A stretch of 64,000 bases of DNA from Panopea generosa (taxonomy: Eukaryota > Mollusca > Bivalvia > Adapedonta > Hiatellidae): contig CM055896.1 in NCBI GenBank assembly GCA_029582155.1, forward strand, positions 23,527,184 to 23,591,183, written 5' to 3'. The position numbers were made by a program, and so were the translations under genes. This document shows, one piece after another, positions 1 through 12,900 of the stretch (positions are counted from its first letter, which is position 1; the number at the start of each line of letters is the position of its first letter). The notes below the pieces were generated by a model. It was not told where the DNA came from, ran no database searches, and saw only the letters and a program-made list of their open reading frames with translations.

Positions 1-3000
1 TCATGGTTGATATAGATCAGATATAGAGTGTCTCATGGTTGATATAGATCAGATATAAGGTGTCTCATGGTTGATATAGATCAGATATAGGTTGTCTCAT
101 GGTTGATATAGATCAGATATAAGGTGTCTCATGGTTGATATATATCAGATATAGGATGTCTCATGATTAATTTAGATATGATATAGGGTGTCTCATGGTT
201 GATTTAGATCAGATATAGGGTGTCTCATGGTTGATATAGATCATATATAGTGTGTCTCATGGTTGATATAGATCATATATAGAGTGTCTCATGGTTGATA
301 TAGATCAGATATAGGGTGTCTCATGGTTGATATAGATCAGATATAAGGTGTCTCATGGTTGATATAGGGTGTCTCGTGGTTGATTTAGATCAGATATAGG
401 GTGTCTCATCATTGATATAGGGTGTCTCATGGTTGATTTAGATCAGATATAGGGTGTCTCATGGTTGATTTAGATCAGATATAAGGTGTCTAATGGTTGA
501 TTTAGATCAGATATAGGGTGTCTCATGGTTGATATAGATCATATATAGTGTGTCTCATGGTTGATTTAGATCAGATATAGAGTGTCTCATGGTTGATATA
601 GATCAGATATAGAGTGTCTCATGGTTGATATAGATCAGATATAAGGTGTCTCATGGTTGATATAGATCAGATATAGGGTGTCTCATGGTTAATTTAGATC
701 ATATATAGGGTGTCACATGGTTGATATAGATCAGATATAGAGTGATTCATGGTTGATATAGATCAGATATAAGGTGTCTCATGGTTGATATAGATCAGAT
801 ATAGGATGTCTCATGATTAATTTAGATCAGATATAGGGTGTCTCATGGTTGATTTAAATCAGATAGAGGGTGTCTCATGGTTGATATAGATCATATATAG
901 TGTGTCTCATGGTTGATAGAGATCATATATAGAGTGTCTCATGGTTGATATAGATCAGATATAGAGTGTCTCATGGTTGATATAGATCAGATATAGAGTG
1001 TCTCATGGTTGATATATATCAGATATAAGGTGTCTCATGGTTGATATAAATCAGATATAGGGTGTCTCATGGTTAATTTAGATCATATATAGGGTGTTTC
1101 ATGGTTGATATAGATCAGATATAGAGTGATTCATGGTTGATATAGATCAGATATAAGGTGTCTCATGGTTGATATAGATCAGATATAAGGTGTCTCATGG
1201 TTGATATAGATCAGAAATAGGATGTCTCATGATTAATTTAGATCAGATATAGGGTGTCTCATGGTTGATTTAAATCAGATATAGTGTGTCTCATGGTTGA
1301 TATAGATCATATATAGTGTGTCTCATGGTTGATATAGATCATATATAGAGTGTCTCATGGTTGATATAGATCAGATATAGGGTGTCTCATGGTTGATATA
1401 GATCAGATATAGGGTGTCTCATGGTTGATATAGGGTGTCTCGTGGTTGATTTAGATCAGATATAGGGTGTCTCATCATTGATATAGGGTGTCTCATGGTT
1501 AATTTAGATCAGATATAGGGTGTCTCATGGTTGATATAGATCAGATATAGGGTGTCTCATGGTTAATTTAGATCAGATATAGAGTGTCTCATGGTTGATA
1601 TAGATCAGATATAAGGTGTCACGTGGTTGATATAGATCAGATATAGGATGTCTCATGGTTGATTTAGATCAGATATAGGGTATCTCATGGTTGATATAGA
1701 TCATATATAGTGTGTCTCATGGTTGATATAGATCAGATATAGGGTGTCTCATGGTTGATATAGATCATATATAAGGTGTCTCATGATTAATTTAGATATG
1801 ATATAGGGTGTCTCATGGTTGATTTAGATCAGATATAGGGTGTCTCATGGTTGATATAGATCATATATAGTGTGTCTCATGGTTGATATAGATCATATAT
1901 AGAGTGTCTCATGGTTGATATAGATCAGATATAGGGTGTCTCATGGTTGATATAGATCAGATATAAGGTGTCTCATGGTTGATAAAGGGGGGGCTCGTGG
2001 TTGATTTAGATCAGATATAGGGTGTATCATCATTGATATAGGGTGTCTCATGGTTGATTTAGATCAGATATAGGGTGTCTCATGGTTGATTTAGATCAGA
2101 TATAGGTTGTCTCATGGTTGATATAGATCATATATAGTGTGTCTCATGGTTGATATAGATCATATATAGAATGTCTCATGGTTGATATAGATCAGATATA
2201 GAGTGTCTCATGGTTGATATAGATCAGATATAAGGTGTCTCATGGTTGATATAGATCAGATATAGGGTGTCTCATGGTTAATTTAGATCATATATAGGGT
2301 GTCACATGGTTGATATAGATCAGATATAGAGTGATTCATGGTTGATATAGATCAGATATAAGGTGTCTCATGGTTGATATAGATCAGATATAAGGTGTCT
2401 CATGGTTGATATATATCAGATATAGGATGTCTCATGATTAATTTAGATCAGATATAGGGTGTCTCATGGTTGATTTAAATCAGATAGAGGGTGTCTCATG
2501 GTTGATATAGATCATATATAGTGTGTCTCATGGTTGATAGAGATCATATATAGAGTGTCTCATGGTTGATATAGATCATATATAGAGTGTCTCATGGTTG
2601 ATATAGATCAGATATAGAGTGTCTCATGGTTGATATATATCAGATATAAGGTGTCTCTTGGTTGATATAAATCAGATATAGGGTGTCTCATGGTTAATTT
2701 AGATCATATATAGGGTGTCTCATGGTTGATATAGATCAGATATAGAGTGATTCATGGTTGATATAGATCAGATATAAGGTGTCTCATGGTTGATATAGAT
2801 CAGATATAGGGTGTCTCATGGTTGATATAGATCAGAAATAGGATGTCTCATGATTAATTTAGATCAGATATAGGGTGTCTCATGGTTGATTTAAATCAGA
2901 TATAGTGTGTCTCATGGTTGATATAGATCATATATAGTGTGTCTCATGGTTGATATAGATCATATATAGAGTGTCTCATGGTTGATATAGATCAGATATA

Positions 3001-3776
3001 GGGTGTCTCATGGTTGATATAGATCAGATATAAGGTGTCTCATGGTTGATATAGGGTGTCTCGTGGTTGATTTAGATCAGATATAGGGTGTCTCATCATT
3101 GATATAGGGTGTCTCATGGTTGATTTAGATCAGATATAGGGTGTCTCATGGTTGATATAGATCAGATATATGGTGTCTCATGGTTAATTTAGATCATATA
3201 TAGGGTGTCTCATGGTTGATATAGATCATATATAGAGTGTCTCATGGTTGATATGGATCAGATATATAGTGTCTCATGGTTGATATAGATCAGATATATG
3301 GTGTCTCATGGTTGATATAGATCAGATAAAGGGTGTCTCATGGTTAATTTAGATCATATATAGGGTGTCTCATGGTTGATATAGATCAGATATAGAGTGT
3401 CTCATGGTTGATATAGATCAGATATAAGGTGTCTCATGGTTGATATAGATCAGATATAGGATGTCTCATGGTTGATTTAGATCAGATATAGGGTATCTCA
3501 TGGTTGATATAGATCATATATAGTGTATCTCATGGTTGATATAGATCATATATAGAGTGTCTCATGGTTGATATAGATCAGATATAGGGTGTCTCATGGT
3601 TGATATAGATCAGATATAAGGTGTCTCATGGTCGATATAGGGTGTCTCGTGGTTGATTTAGATCAGATATAGGGTGTCTCATCATTGATATAGGGTGTCT
3701 CATGGTTGATTTAGATCAGATATAGAGTGTCTCATGGTTGATGTAGATAAGATATAGGATGTCTCATGGTTGATAT
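1..3776. repeat. 32-bp satellite array (left edge)
   Basis: About 117 tandem units of a 32-bp AT-rich monomer whose core reads TCATGGTTGATATAGATCAG followed by ATATAGGGTGTC. Units start at 1, 33, 65 and so on. Variants include TTTAGATC for ATAGATC, CATATATAG for CAGATATAG, and a shortened 21-bp unit that lacks the middle ATC...TAG segment (for example near 361, 1427, 1981, 3048 and 3640). Stop codons are frequent and no reading frame stays open. The array is already running at base 1, so its true left end lies outside the window. It ends near 3776, where complex sequence begins at TGTTCACTTG. No coding function is visible. Confidence 0.97.
161..3400. repeat. ~1.62-kb higher-order repeat in the 32-bp array
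   Basis: Diagnostic variant units recur at a constant offset. The unit with TTTAGATATGATATAG occurs at 161 and 1781 (offset 1620). The shortened unit followed by TCGTGGTTGATTTAG occurs at 361 and 1981 (offset 1620), and at 1427 and 3048 (offset 1621). The order of variants between these markers also matches. The array therefore grew by duplication of ~50-unit blocks, giving about two blocks plus partial copies on each side. Confidence 0.85.
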
Positions 3777-6600
3777 GTTCACTTGTTTTATTCCGCTAAA
3801 AACATTTTGTACTTATGATATAATTCATGCCGGGATATCAAGATAATTCAATTCAATTCAGCCCTGTCTAGCATCGCGGATACTGGTTTCAACAAACGCA
3901 TGTAACAACAGTTTCTTATATATCATTTCTCATTCATTTTCGTATAAAGTATTTCTGTGTCAGGTTTATAAACTCGACCTTTTTTTTTTTATTTCTAATA
4001 TAATATTAACGATTCACGACCACACGTCACTGCAACGAGATCTTTATCAGATGTGTAAATAATTGAAAGAGAACATTTCCTCTTGTCTCCTTGGAAAAAA
4101 TCCTAGATCAATTATTCAAGTCACACACCTCATAAAACTGCCTAAATTAATTGATACTCCAATTGTAGAGGATTAGTTTCTGGCCAAGTGAATAAACATA
4201 ATATCGTTATTGGTTTTCTGCAAGAACAAATTACAATGAGCACTCTGCTGGAGATTGTATTCGGTATTGTTAAACACACATGATCAAATAGTATATGTAG
4301 CAGTATTAAACTTGTAAAGTGGCGATATGCAAACAAATGCCTGTTTTGTACAATTGGCATTTGTATTAATTGTTCATGTAATATGTATAAACTTGATAGG
4401 GAAGTTATTTTTTCTATTAATGCGTTATACAAGTACAATGTACACATCAGTCAAGTTATATTTTACTATATATATACATGTCTGTATGTTTAATTGATGA
4501 AGTATTTAAGACATTTAGCCGTCATTGCAACTTGTTATTGTGTTTAAGTCCTTACTAAAATGTATGCTGTCTTGTAACCCAAATATTAGACTGTGACCTG
4601 TTTCATCGACATTGTGTTCTTTCTATAATCGAAACGGTTTCCGTTAAACCTTATTATTTGGTCATTGGGCAATTAGACAAATAAATATCGTTTTAATTTA
4701 ACATATCTTTATAAATCCATTATAATAGATCTTTCATAATTAGGCAATTGTTCATTAGTATGTCCAAAAACTTAAAGTGGCATAACCAATAAGTTCTGCC
4801 CTTTCAATTCAATACTAACTGGTATACTTGTTATATTCATCATAAATTGTGACTATCTAGATAATATCTAGTGCTACCTACCGTTGCCTTTCGTCACAAA
4901 ACATGTTTAAAATTTAAACTCACTTTCATCGTCGACTTTTTAATTAGACCTGACTCGTGGAATAACGTAAATGATTTAGTATATACATGAAGTATCTCAA
5001 TTGCATCAGCAAACGCCCTATAAGTTCAGGGTATCATAGATTAAGCACGTGCGGCATAACAGATACTCAGACAGGGTGGTTTTATTTAAAGTCATTTTAT
5101 TCACATGTATTTGTATTTCTCATATAAGTTCAAAGTCACAAAGCTAACATTTTAAACAAAATAAGGTTAGTCTAAAACTAACTGACCAAACTCCTATCCT
5201 CCCAAAGAGGCTACGGGCTCTTTTCACTGATTGGTCAACTCGTTACTGCCTGACTATTGGTCAGTTTCTTAATTACTAAGTCCATTAAACTTGCCCATAT
5301 CGTATAACAAAACCGACATGTCATCTCTATATTATGTATACCTAAGGCTATATCTTATTGTAACATATCCATCTGTCAGACACCTTATCTCCATTAGCCT
5401 GTCATATATCACCTTATTCAGTCGACTTCGTTGACCTTTGATGTTATATACAATCAATTTCTTAAATCTACTTTAAATTCCATCTTAAGATATTAAAACA
5501 ATTCAAGAAGTTAAACATTACAAGAATTCTTAACTAACGTAATATAACACCCGAGTAAGCGGTTAAGTTTAAACTTTATACGACCATACGTGTTATAGTC
5601 CTGCATGACGCAGTGATGGTTAATCGGGTGGTCCGGTTTCAAATACCGTGACACTATTTTTTCCCTTCAGTACTCCATTAATCCAAAGGCCACAAAATTA
5701 ACTTTAATTCATCTTGATTTTTGTAGGGACTGTTACGTTTTTTGACGTGTTGCATTGCCGGATACGAAGTTTGCTGCTATAGTTTTTATACATATGTATT
5801 ATTTTAAGTGAAATATATATAAGTGAAAATGATTACTCGAAGAAGTTGGCATTTGTTAACAAATTTGAGTTACTGTACAATATTACCATATTTAAAGTTA
5901 AATTCAATTTTCGGTCGTTTTTTTGTTTTGTTATAATTTAAGTCAGTTTGACTTTTCCGGATGATAAATTATATGCTTATTTGACAACTGCAAACGTTTG
6001 CATACGAAAAAACTTATGTTGTACAGTTTTGTTAAAAAGTATTCATTAAGCGGTTTATAGGAATGTTTTAGCAATAATTAAACTACGTTTAATTTCAATC
6101 ATTTTTATTATTTTGAGAAATTGTGTTGGAAAGTTTGATTGAACAAATATATCTAGAAAACAATTTATTAAAACGTACCTCTTTAAGATTTTGAAATTAA
6201 CGATAATCTTTCATTTAAAAGAAACCTGAATCATTCATTCAATAATAACCTCATGTTTCTTTTATTTTTTTGGAAGATCTAACGGTTTCACTTAATATAT
6301 AATTAAATATAAGCTGTTAATGCTACAGTCTAAATTGACAGTGGTTATTATTGATGACAAGCCAATGTTGATAACTATGTATAATATGCAGCGAAAATCA
6401 TTGGCGCATAGTAACTGTGATCTTGGTAAAGAATTATTTATTATACATGGTCTTATTCCACTATAATTATCTTTATTTTCAGATGAAATAAACATTTTAA
6501 AATGTACTGAAAAATTAATAAAAGGAAGTATAAATAATTGTATCCGTAATTGATTTTAGAAACCCGAAGATTTGTTATTGTCACGTGACATGAAAAATGA
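3777..6600. other. AT-rich non-coding stretch, no gene recognised
   Basis: Complex, non-tandem sequence between the 32-bp array and the inverted-repeat element. Only short stop-bounded frames occur (for example about 100 codons on the minus strand at 4142-4447), without recognisable domains or splice-linked partners. On the minus strand, sequence around 5050-5550 carries AATAAA signals and TG/CA-like ends. I considered a solo LTR there but could not support it. I see no host gene in this stretch. Confidence 0.6.
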
Positions 6601-6757
6601 AGTGTCTATCGGCACGACGGTTCTGCCAATTATTTTTCTTATCCGCAAGACGGTAATGCCGATATTGGCAGGACAGGGAAGTAAGTCACGGCAGTTAGTC
6701 AAGGGGTGTAAGTATATATCCGGGCATTTTTCAGCATTTTCAAATTAGTTTGAGATT

Positions 6758-6872
6758 GATATCTGACACTCGTCATTTCATACAGAATTTTATTAAACGA
6801 GTTCAGGAAAACACCTTTCCTGGACGAGTTTAATGAAATGGTGTATGAATTGACACCAAGTGTTAGATTCTG
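6758..6872. repeat. Long imperfect palindrome (hairpin)
   Basis: Two ~53-bp arms are separated by a loop of about 5 bases (ACACC). The left arm ends ATTTTATTAAACGAGTTCAG and the right arm begins CTGGACGAGTTTAATGAAAT. The inner 24 bp pair with about 4 mismatches and the outer part pairs more loosely (CATTTCATACAG against GTGTATGAATTG). A third half-copy, GACGAGTTTAATAAAATTCT, lies at about 7088-7108. This marks a repeat family with palindromic ends, probably a foldback or MITE relic. Confidence 0.65.
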
Positions 6873-7250
6873 TTGATCACATTCCCCACGTACAGATAAA
6901 ACTTCAAGTTAGTAACTTACTAAAGGACAGACCGACCGCCTTCATAGGCCGAATAACCAAAACAAGAGGTAAAAGTCTGACCTAAAATATAATTTTAACT
7001 AAAGAAACACAATTTTCAATTCGAATATACATCTATGAAACAACAACATTCATTATACTCGCCAAGCACACTTATTTAAACTTTTCTTTGACGAGTTTAA
7101 TAAAATTCTGAAGTTGTATAAATACGCGAATTAATACAAAGGTCTGGTCAATCGGCATTCAGTTAAAGACGTTCAATGTTGTATTACACTTGGGCTGCAT
7201 TACATAGTTAACTAGGATTGATATGTGATAAACATGAATAAAAAAGATAG

Positions 7251-7288
7251 GTGAGAGAGAGAGAGAGGAAGAGAGAAAGAAAAGAGAG
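7251..7288 (+). repeat. GA-rich low-complexity tract
   Basis: A purine run of GAGAGAGAGAG-type repeats with AAGA interruptions, followed by a pyrimidine-rich stretch. It is a simple microsatellite, with no coding signal. Confidence 0.8.
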
Positions 7289-7703
7289 ATTGTTGTTGTT
7301 GCTTGTTTTTTCCTGTTTTCTTTCTCTTTATACAGTGTGTCCTACCTCTACTCTCTTCTTGTCTCAAGGCTGGCTCGAATTCCATCCGGATTTTAACAAG
7401 CTGGTCCTAAAGTAATTTGGACATGTTTGAGGGGGACATAAAAATCGTCACTCATTTAATGGATTATTCACAGGCATCTGCATTACTTTCACAATTTGAG
7501 GCTTTCTCTACATTGTTATACATGTATAATGCACCAATCAGATATTTTTACATATTCCGGAATTCATGGACTAAAAATTGCTGCCCACACAACCTAATTG
7601 TTTCCATGGAAATAAAACTCTACATTTAAAAACGTTTACTGTTACATGATGCTTGTGATTTAGTTATTTTGCTATATTAGAGTGTATAAGGATGTATGAG
7701 AAA

Positions 7704-7796
7704 GTATATGCTGCCCCCACCCCTACCCCCACACTAACCTGAACATTGGTGGGACCCCCACCCCCAACCCCCCACCCCTTCCCCCAACTCCCGGCT
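7704..7796 (-). other. C-rich tract, G-quadruplex candidate on minus strand
   Basis: At least eight runs of four to six C occur within about 90 bases (for example GCCCCCACCCCTACCCCCAC and ACCCCCACCCCCAACC). They give matching G runs on the minus strand with loops of 1-3 bases, which fits the usual G4 pattern. The surrounding DNA is strongly AT-rich, so the tract stands out. Function is unknown. Confidence 0.7.
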
Positions 7797-8009
7797 CATA
7801 CGCCTATGTTGTCAGAGGGGTTTTCTTGTGATGTCTTTTGATTTATTGCCATGTCTTGTTTATTTTCCTTTTGTTTACTCCTTTCATGTCTTGTCTAATA
7901 TAAATTCCCTCAATTCGTTATTTCTCCACACTCATGTGCTACGTAAATTAAAATGAGTCCGTCGTGCCGATAAGGAAAATAATTGACACGACGGTCGTGC
8001 CGATAGCCT

Positions 8010-9425
8010 TGTCCTTAATATTTGTCCATTCATTCCTGCCAACTCGCTCGGGAATTATCGGATTTAGGATAGTTGTTTTGTTGAATTTATCACGGGACGC
8101 GATTTACCGACAAGAACATTCTGACTGTAAAACACGCATTTCAGAAGCAGAAAAAAAAAACATATTTCTCAACAAAAAGTTCATAAAATAACTTTATTTA
8201 TATGATAGCATTTCAATAATCAGTGTCTTTAAAGATAACAGTCAGTATACTTTATATACTCATCGAATCTACACGTATATAACTAAATCACCACTACATT
8301 ATCTCTATCGCTTAAATGAAGTAACGGTTTACATTTGCAGTTTTTTATCTAATTTCAGTAAACATAGATTGTTCTTAGACAACCGATTACAAATTAAAAT
8401 GTTCTTGTATGTGTTTTGATAATTGTAAATAGCATACAAACACATCTAAAAGATACAACACAAACAAAGTTAGACATGAATACACCTTCTGTCTTTTAAT
8501 TCATAAACATCATCGATGTTAGTGATTGAGAATAACCTACCACATTTAGTTCAACACAAGTAGAGGGTGAGTGTTTACTGTTTGATTTGTTAAATTTGAA
8601 CAATAACTATTAATAATTTACTTGTTTAATGGAAATACAATTCCAAAACTAGCAATGTGTGTCTTTCACTCATGAATTCAATACACTTTACTACTCACGT
8701 CTCGTTCTGACACTTCGTCCTAGCATTTATTCATAGCTCGAAACAGGTTTTACTTTCCTATTTAAAGGACAGTAAAGGAGTATCGTGTGTACTGCCTATT
8801 ACAGATTACTGACTCAGGCGAACATAGATCGTGTGTTGAGAAACAATTGCATAATGTTGTGTATGAACATATATTTTTTGCTTGATTGAAGATTGTCTCA
8901 TATATGTACCATATGTATTGGGCGACCTCGTGTGGGGGCATATTTTGTTGAATATGAAAATCAAAGCAAAATGCCTGTTATTATTTATATTTTTATTTTA
9001 CTCCTTAAATTAAGGTGCTGATCCAGTGTTACTCTAACTTACTGCTGAAGTCAACTCTAGTGGGACATACGTGACTGAGTTTCATAGTGCATTAATAATA
9101 AAACTGACTCTGATCATTTCAGTTCTTGTTTGCGTTTTAATCTTACAAGGAATCGTTTTCTATAGTAAAATGTCCCTAGTCCATATTCCAAGAATACAAC
9201 GATTCTTCATAATACATGTACATGTCCGTATGACCTACTCTAAATCCCACAGCATTTGGTGTCTTTGCTTTTCTATTGAAAATTTGACGTCAATCTTAAT
9301 GACTATGTATCATTTTTACTGCAACCATACTGAACAGAAATATGGAGCTATTTCTGATGTGTAGGTATTTCGAAAAACTGATGTCAGCTAATATGTACTA
9401 AACACATAACATGTTATATTATTGA
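8010..9425. other. AT-rich non-coding stretch, no gene recognised
   Basis: Complex sequence between the inverted-repeat element and the 66-bp array. The longest frame (about 97 codons, 9071-9364, plus) has a hydrophobic start but no recognisable domain, and nothing indicates it is a gene. Confidence 0.6.
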
Positions 9426-11600
9426 AGAAATGTGCCTCTATATGGAGTGTCTGTATTAATAATCTTGTATTACACAATATATAAGTAACACATAAATGTG
9501 CCTCTATATGGAATGTCTGTACCAATAATCCTGTATTACACAATGTATATGTAACACATAAATGTGCCTCTATATGGAGTGTCTGTACCAATAATCGTGT
9601 ATTACACGATGTATATGTAACACATAAATGTGCCTCTATATGGAGTGTCTGTACCAATAATGCTGTATTACACAATGTATATGTAACACATAAATGTGCC
9701 TCTATATGGAGTGTCTGTACCAATAATCGTGTATTACACGATGTATATGTAACACATGAATGTGCCTCTATATGGAGTGTCTGTACCAATAATCCTGCAT
9801 TACACGATGTAAAAGTAACACATAAATGTGCCCCTATATGGAGTGTCAGTACCAATAATCCTGTATTACACGATGTATATGTAACACATAAATGTGCCCC
9901 TATATGGAGTGCCGTACCAATAATCCTGTATTACACAATGTATATGTAACACATGAATGTGCCATTATATGGAGTGTCTGTACCAATAATCCTGTATTAC
10001 ACGATGTAAAAGTAACACATAAATGTGCCCCTATATGGAGTGCCTGTACCAATAATCCTGTATTATACAATTTATATGTAACACATAAATGTGCCCCTGT
10101 ATGGAGTGTCTGTACCAATAATCCTGCATTACACAATGTATATGTAACACATACATGTGCCCCTATATGGAGTGTCTGTACCAATAATCCTGTATTACAC
10201 AATGTATATGTAACACATAAATGTGCCTATATATGGAGTGTCTGTACCAATAATCTTGCATTACACAATGTATATGTAACACATTAATGTGCCTATATAT
10301 GGAGTGCCTGTACCAATAATCCTGTTTTACACAATTTATATGTAACACATAAATGTGCCTCTATATGGAGTGTCTGTATCAATAATCATGTATTTCACAA
10401 TGTATATGTAACACATAAATGTGCCTCTATATGGAGTGCCTGTACCAATAATCTTGTATTACACAGTGTATATGTAACACATAAATGTGCCTCTATATGG
10501 AGTGTCTGTACCAATAATCCTATATTACAGAATGTATATTTTTTTTATTTGAGGTAACACATAAATGTGCCTCTATATGGAGTGTTTGTATCAATAATCC
10601 TGTATTACACAATGTATATGTAACACATAAATGTGCTTCTATATGGGGTGTCTGTACCAAAATCGTGTATTACACAATGTATATGTAACACATAAATGTG
10701 CCTCTATATGGAGTGTCTGTACCAATAATATTGTATTACACAATGTATATGTAACACATAAATGTGCCTCTATATGGAGTGTCTGTACCAATAATATTGT
10801 ATTACATAATGTATATGTAACACATAAATGTGTCTATATATGGAGTGTCTGTACCAATAATACTGTATTATATAATGTATATGTAACACATAAATGTGCC
10901 TCTATATGGAGTGTCTGTACCAATAATCCTGTATTACATAATATATATGTAACACATAAATGTGCCTCTATATGGAGTGTCTGTACCAATAATCCTGTAT
11001 TACATGATATATATGTAACACATAAATGTGCCTCTATATGGAGTGTTTCTACCAATAATATTGTATTACACAATGTTTATGTAACACATAATTGTGTCTC
11101 TATATGGAGTGTATGTACCAATAATCGTGTATTACATAATGTATATGTAACACATAAATGTGCCTCTATATGGAGTGTCTGTACTAATAATCGTTTATTA
11201 CATAATGTATATGTAACACATAAATGTGCCTCTATATGGAGTGTCTGTACTAATAATCGTTTATTACATAATGTACATGTAACACATAAATGTGCCTCTA
11301 TATGGAGTGTCTGTACTAATAATCTTGTATTACACGATGTATATGTAACACATAAATGTGCCTATATATGGAGTGTCTGTACTAATAATCTTGCAAAACA
11401 TAATGTATAATTTATGTAACTCATAAATTTGCCTCTATATGGAGTTTCTGTACTAATAATCGTGTATTACACGATGTATATGAAACACATAAATGTGCCT
11501 CTAGTTGGAGTGTCTCTACTAATAATCTTGAATTACACAATGTATTTTTAACACAAACATGTGCCTCTATATGGAGTGTCTCTGTCCCTCTATATGGAGT
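9426..11600. repeat. 66-bp satellite array (first family)
   Basis: About 33 tandem units of 66 bp with core TGTGCCTCTATATGGAGTGT, then CTGTACCAATAATCCTGTAT, then TACACAATGTATATGTAACA and CATAAA. Copies start at 9431 and 9497 and continue at 66-bp steps. Because 66 is a multiple of three, a 22-residue motif (WSVCTNNPVLHNVYVTHKCA-like) reads open on the plus strand and another motif reads open on the minus strand. Unit differences mostly change amino acids and stops break the frames, so I treat these as chance frames and not a gene. One unit near 10531-10555 carries a T-rich insertion. The array passes directly into the 63-bp family. Confidence 0.95.
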
Positions 11601-11604
11601 GTCT

Positions 11605-12900
11605 GTATTAACACATGGCATGTGACACTACCTAAACATAATCCAGACGTTTACAAGCATATCTCTTCATGTAACACATGGCATGTGACGCTACCTAAAC
11701 ATAATAAAGACGTTGACAAGTACAGCTCTACATGTAACACATGGCATGTGACGCTACCTAAACATAATCCAGACGTTGAAAAGAAAAGCTCTACATGTAA
11801 CAAATGACATGTGACACTACCATAACATAATTCAGACGTTGACAAGAAATGCTCTACATGTAACACATGACGTGTGACACTACCAAAACATAATCCAGAC
11901 GTTGACTAGTACAGCTCTACATGTAACACATGACATGTGACAATACTAAAACATAATCCAGACGTTGAAAAGTACAGCTCTACATGTAACACATGACATG
12001 TGACACTACTTAAACTTAATTCAGATGTTGACAAGAAAAACTCTACATATAATACATGACATGTGACACTACCTAAACATAATCCAGATGTTGACAAGAA
12101 AAGCTCTACATGTAACACATGACATGTGACACTACCTAAACATAATCCAAATGTTGACAAGAATAGCTCAAGATGTAACACATGGCATGTTATACTACCT
12201 AAACATAATCCAGACGTTGACAAGAAAAGCTCTACATGTAACACATGACATGTGACACTACCTAAACATAATCCAGATGTTGACAAGAATAGCTCAAGAT
12301 GTAACACATGGCATGTTATACTACCTAAACATAATCCAGATGTTGACAAGAATAGCTCTAGATGTAACACAAGACATGTGACACTACCTTAACATAATCC
12401 AGATGTTGACAAGTACAGCTCTACACGTAACACATGAAATGTGACACTACCTAAACATAATCCAGATGTTGACAAGAATATCTCTACATGTAACACATGG
12501 CGTGTGACACTAACTTAACATAATCCAGACGTTGACAAGAGTAGCTCTACATGTAACACATGGCATGTGACACTACCTAAATATAATCCAGACGTTGACA
12601 ATTACAGCTCTACATGTAACACATGGCATGAGACACTACCTAAACATAATCTAGACGTTGACAAGAATATCTCTATATATAACACATGGCATATGACACT
12701 TCCTAAATTTAATCAAGACATTGAAAAGTACAGCTCTATACGTTGACTATATCAATATATATATAACATTGCATGTGACACTACCACAACATTATCTCAA
12801 CGTTGACAAGTATAGCTGTATATATAACACATGGAATGTGACACTATCTAAAAATAATCCAAATGTTAACAAGTACAGCTCTATGTATAACAATTGACAA
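11605..12900. repeat. 63-bp array, left subfamily (CTACATGTAACACATG type)
   Basis: Units here end in AGCTCTACATGTAACACATG instead of AGCTGTATATATAACACC, and many have GACAAGAAAAGC or GACAAGAATAGC. Sequence between units is variable and frame-breaking indels occur. This subfamily keeps the ATGTAACACAT core shared with the 66-bp family on its left. Confidence 0.85.

Larger units (their letters stand above)
6604..8008. mobile_element. Putative inverted-repeat (MITE-like) element, ~1.4 kb
   Basis: Sequence at 6604-6661 (around CGGCACGACGG and CCAATTATTTTTCTTATCCG) reappears in inverted orientation at about 7949-8005 (GGATAAGAAAAATAATTGG against CGATAAGGAAAATAATTGAC, and CCGTCGTGCCGATAGA against CGGTCGTGCCGATAGC). 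I judge about 80% identity over ~48 bp by eye. The inside has no transposase-like frame, so this would be a non-autonomous element or two inverted copies of one repeat. No target-site duplication was confirmed. The boundaries are approximate. Confidence 0.45.

Noticed and set aside
1-3776. CRISPR array, because of short regular repeats
   Set aside because: Units abut without unique spacers, the context is animal-like, and no cas genes are present. The same applies to the 29-, 32- and 65-bp arrays.
5050-5552. Solo LTR on the minus strand (TG...CA-like ends, AATAAA signals)
   Set aside because: Flanking bases (GCACG and CCCGA) do not form a target-site duplication, and no primer-binding site or second LTR is visible.
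5600-5660. tRNA-like segment with GGTTTCAAATACC
   Set aside because: The candidate box A is only about 20 bases away, far too close for a tRNA-type promoter.
9388-11410. Cys-rich 22-residue repeat proteins on either strand
   Set aside because: Same reason for the 66-bp array. The frames follow from a period divisible by three, and monomer differences mostly change residues.
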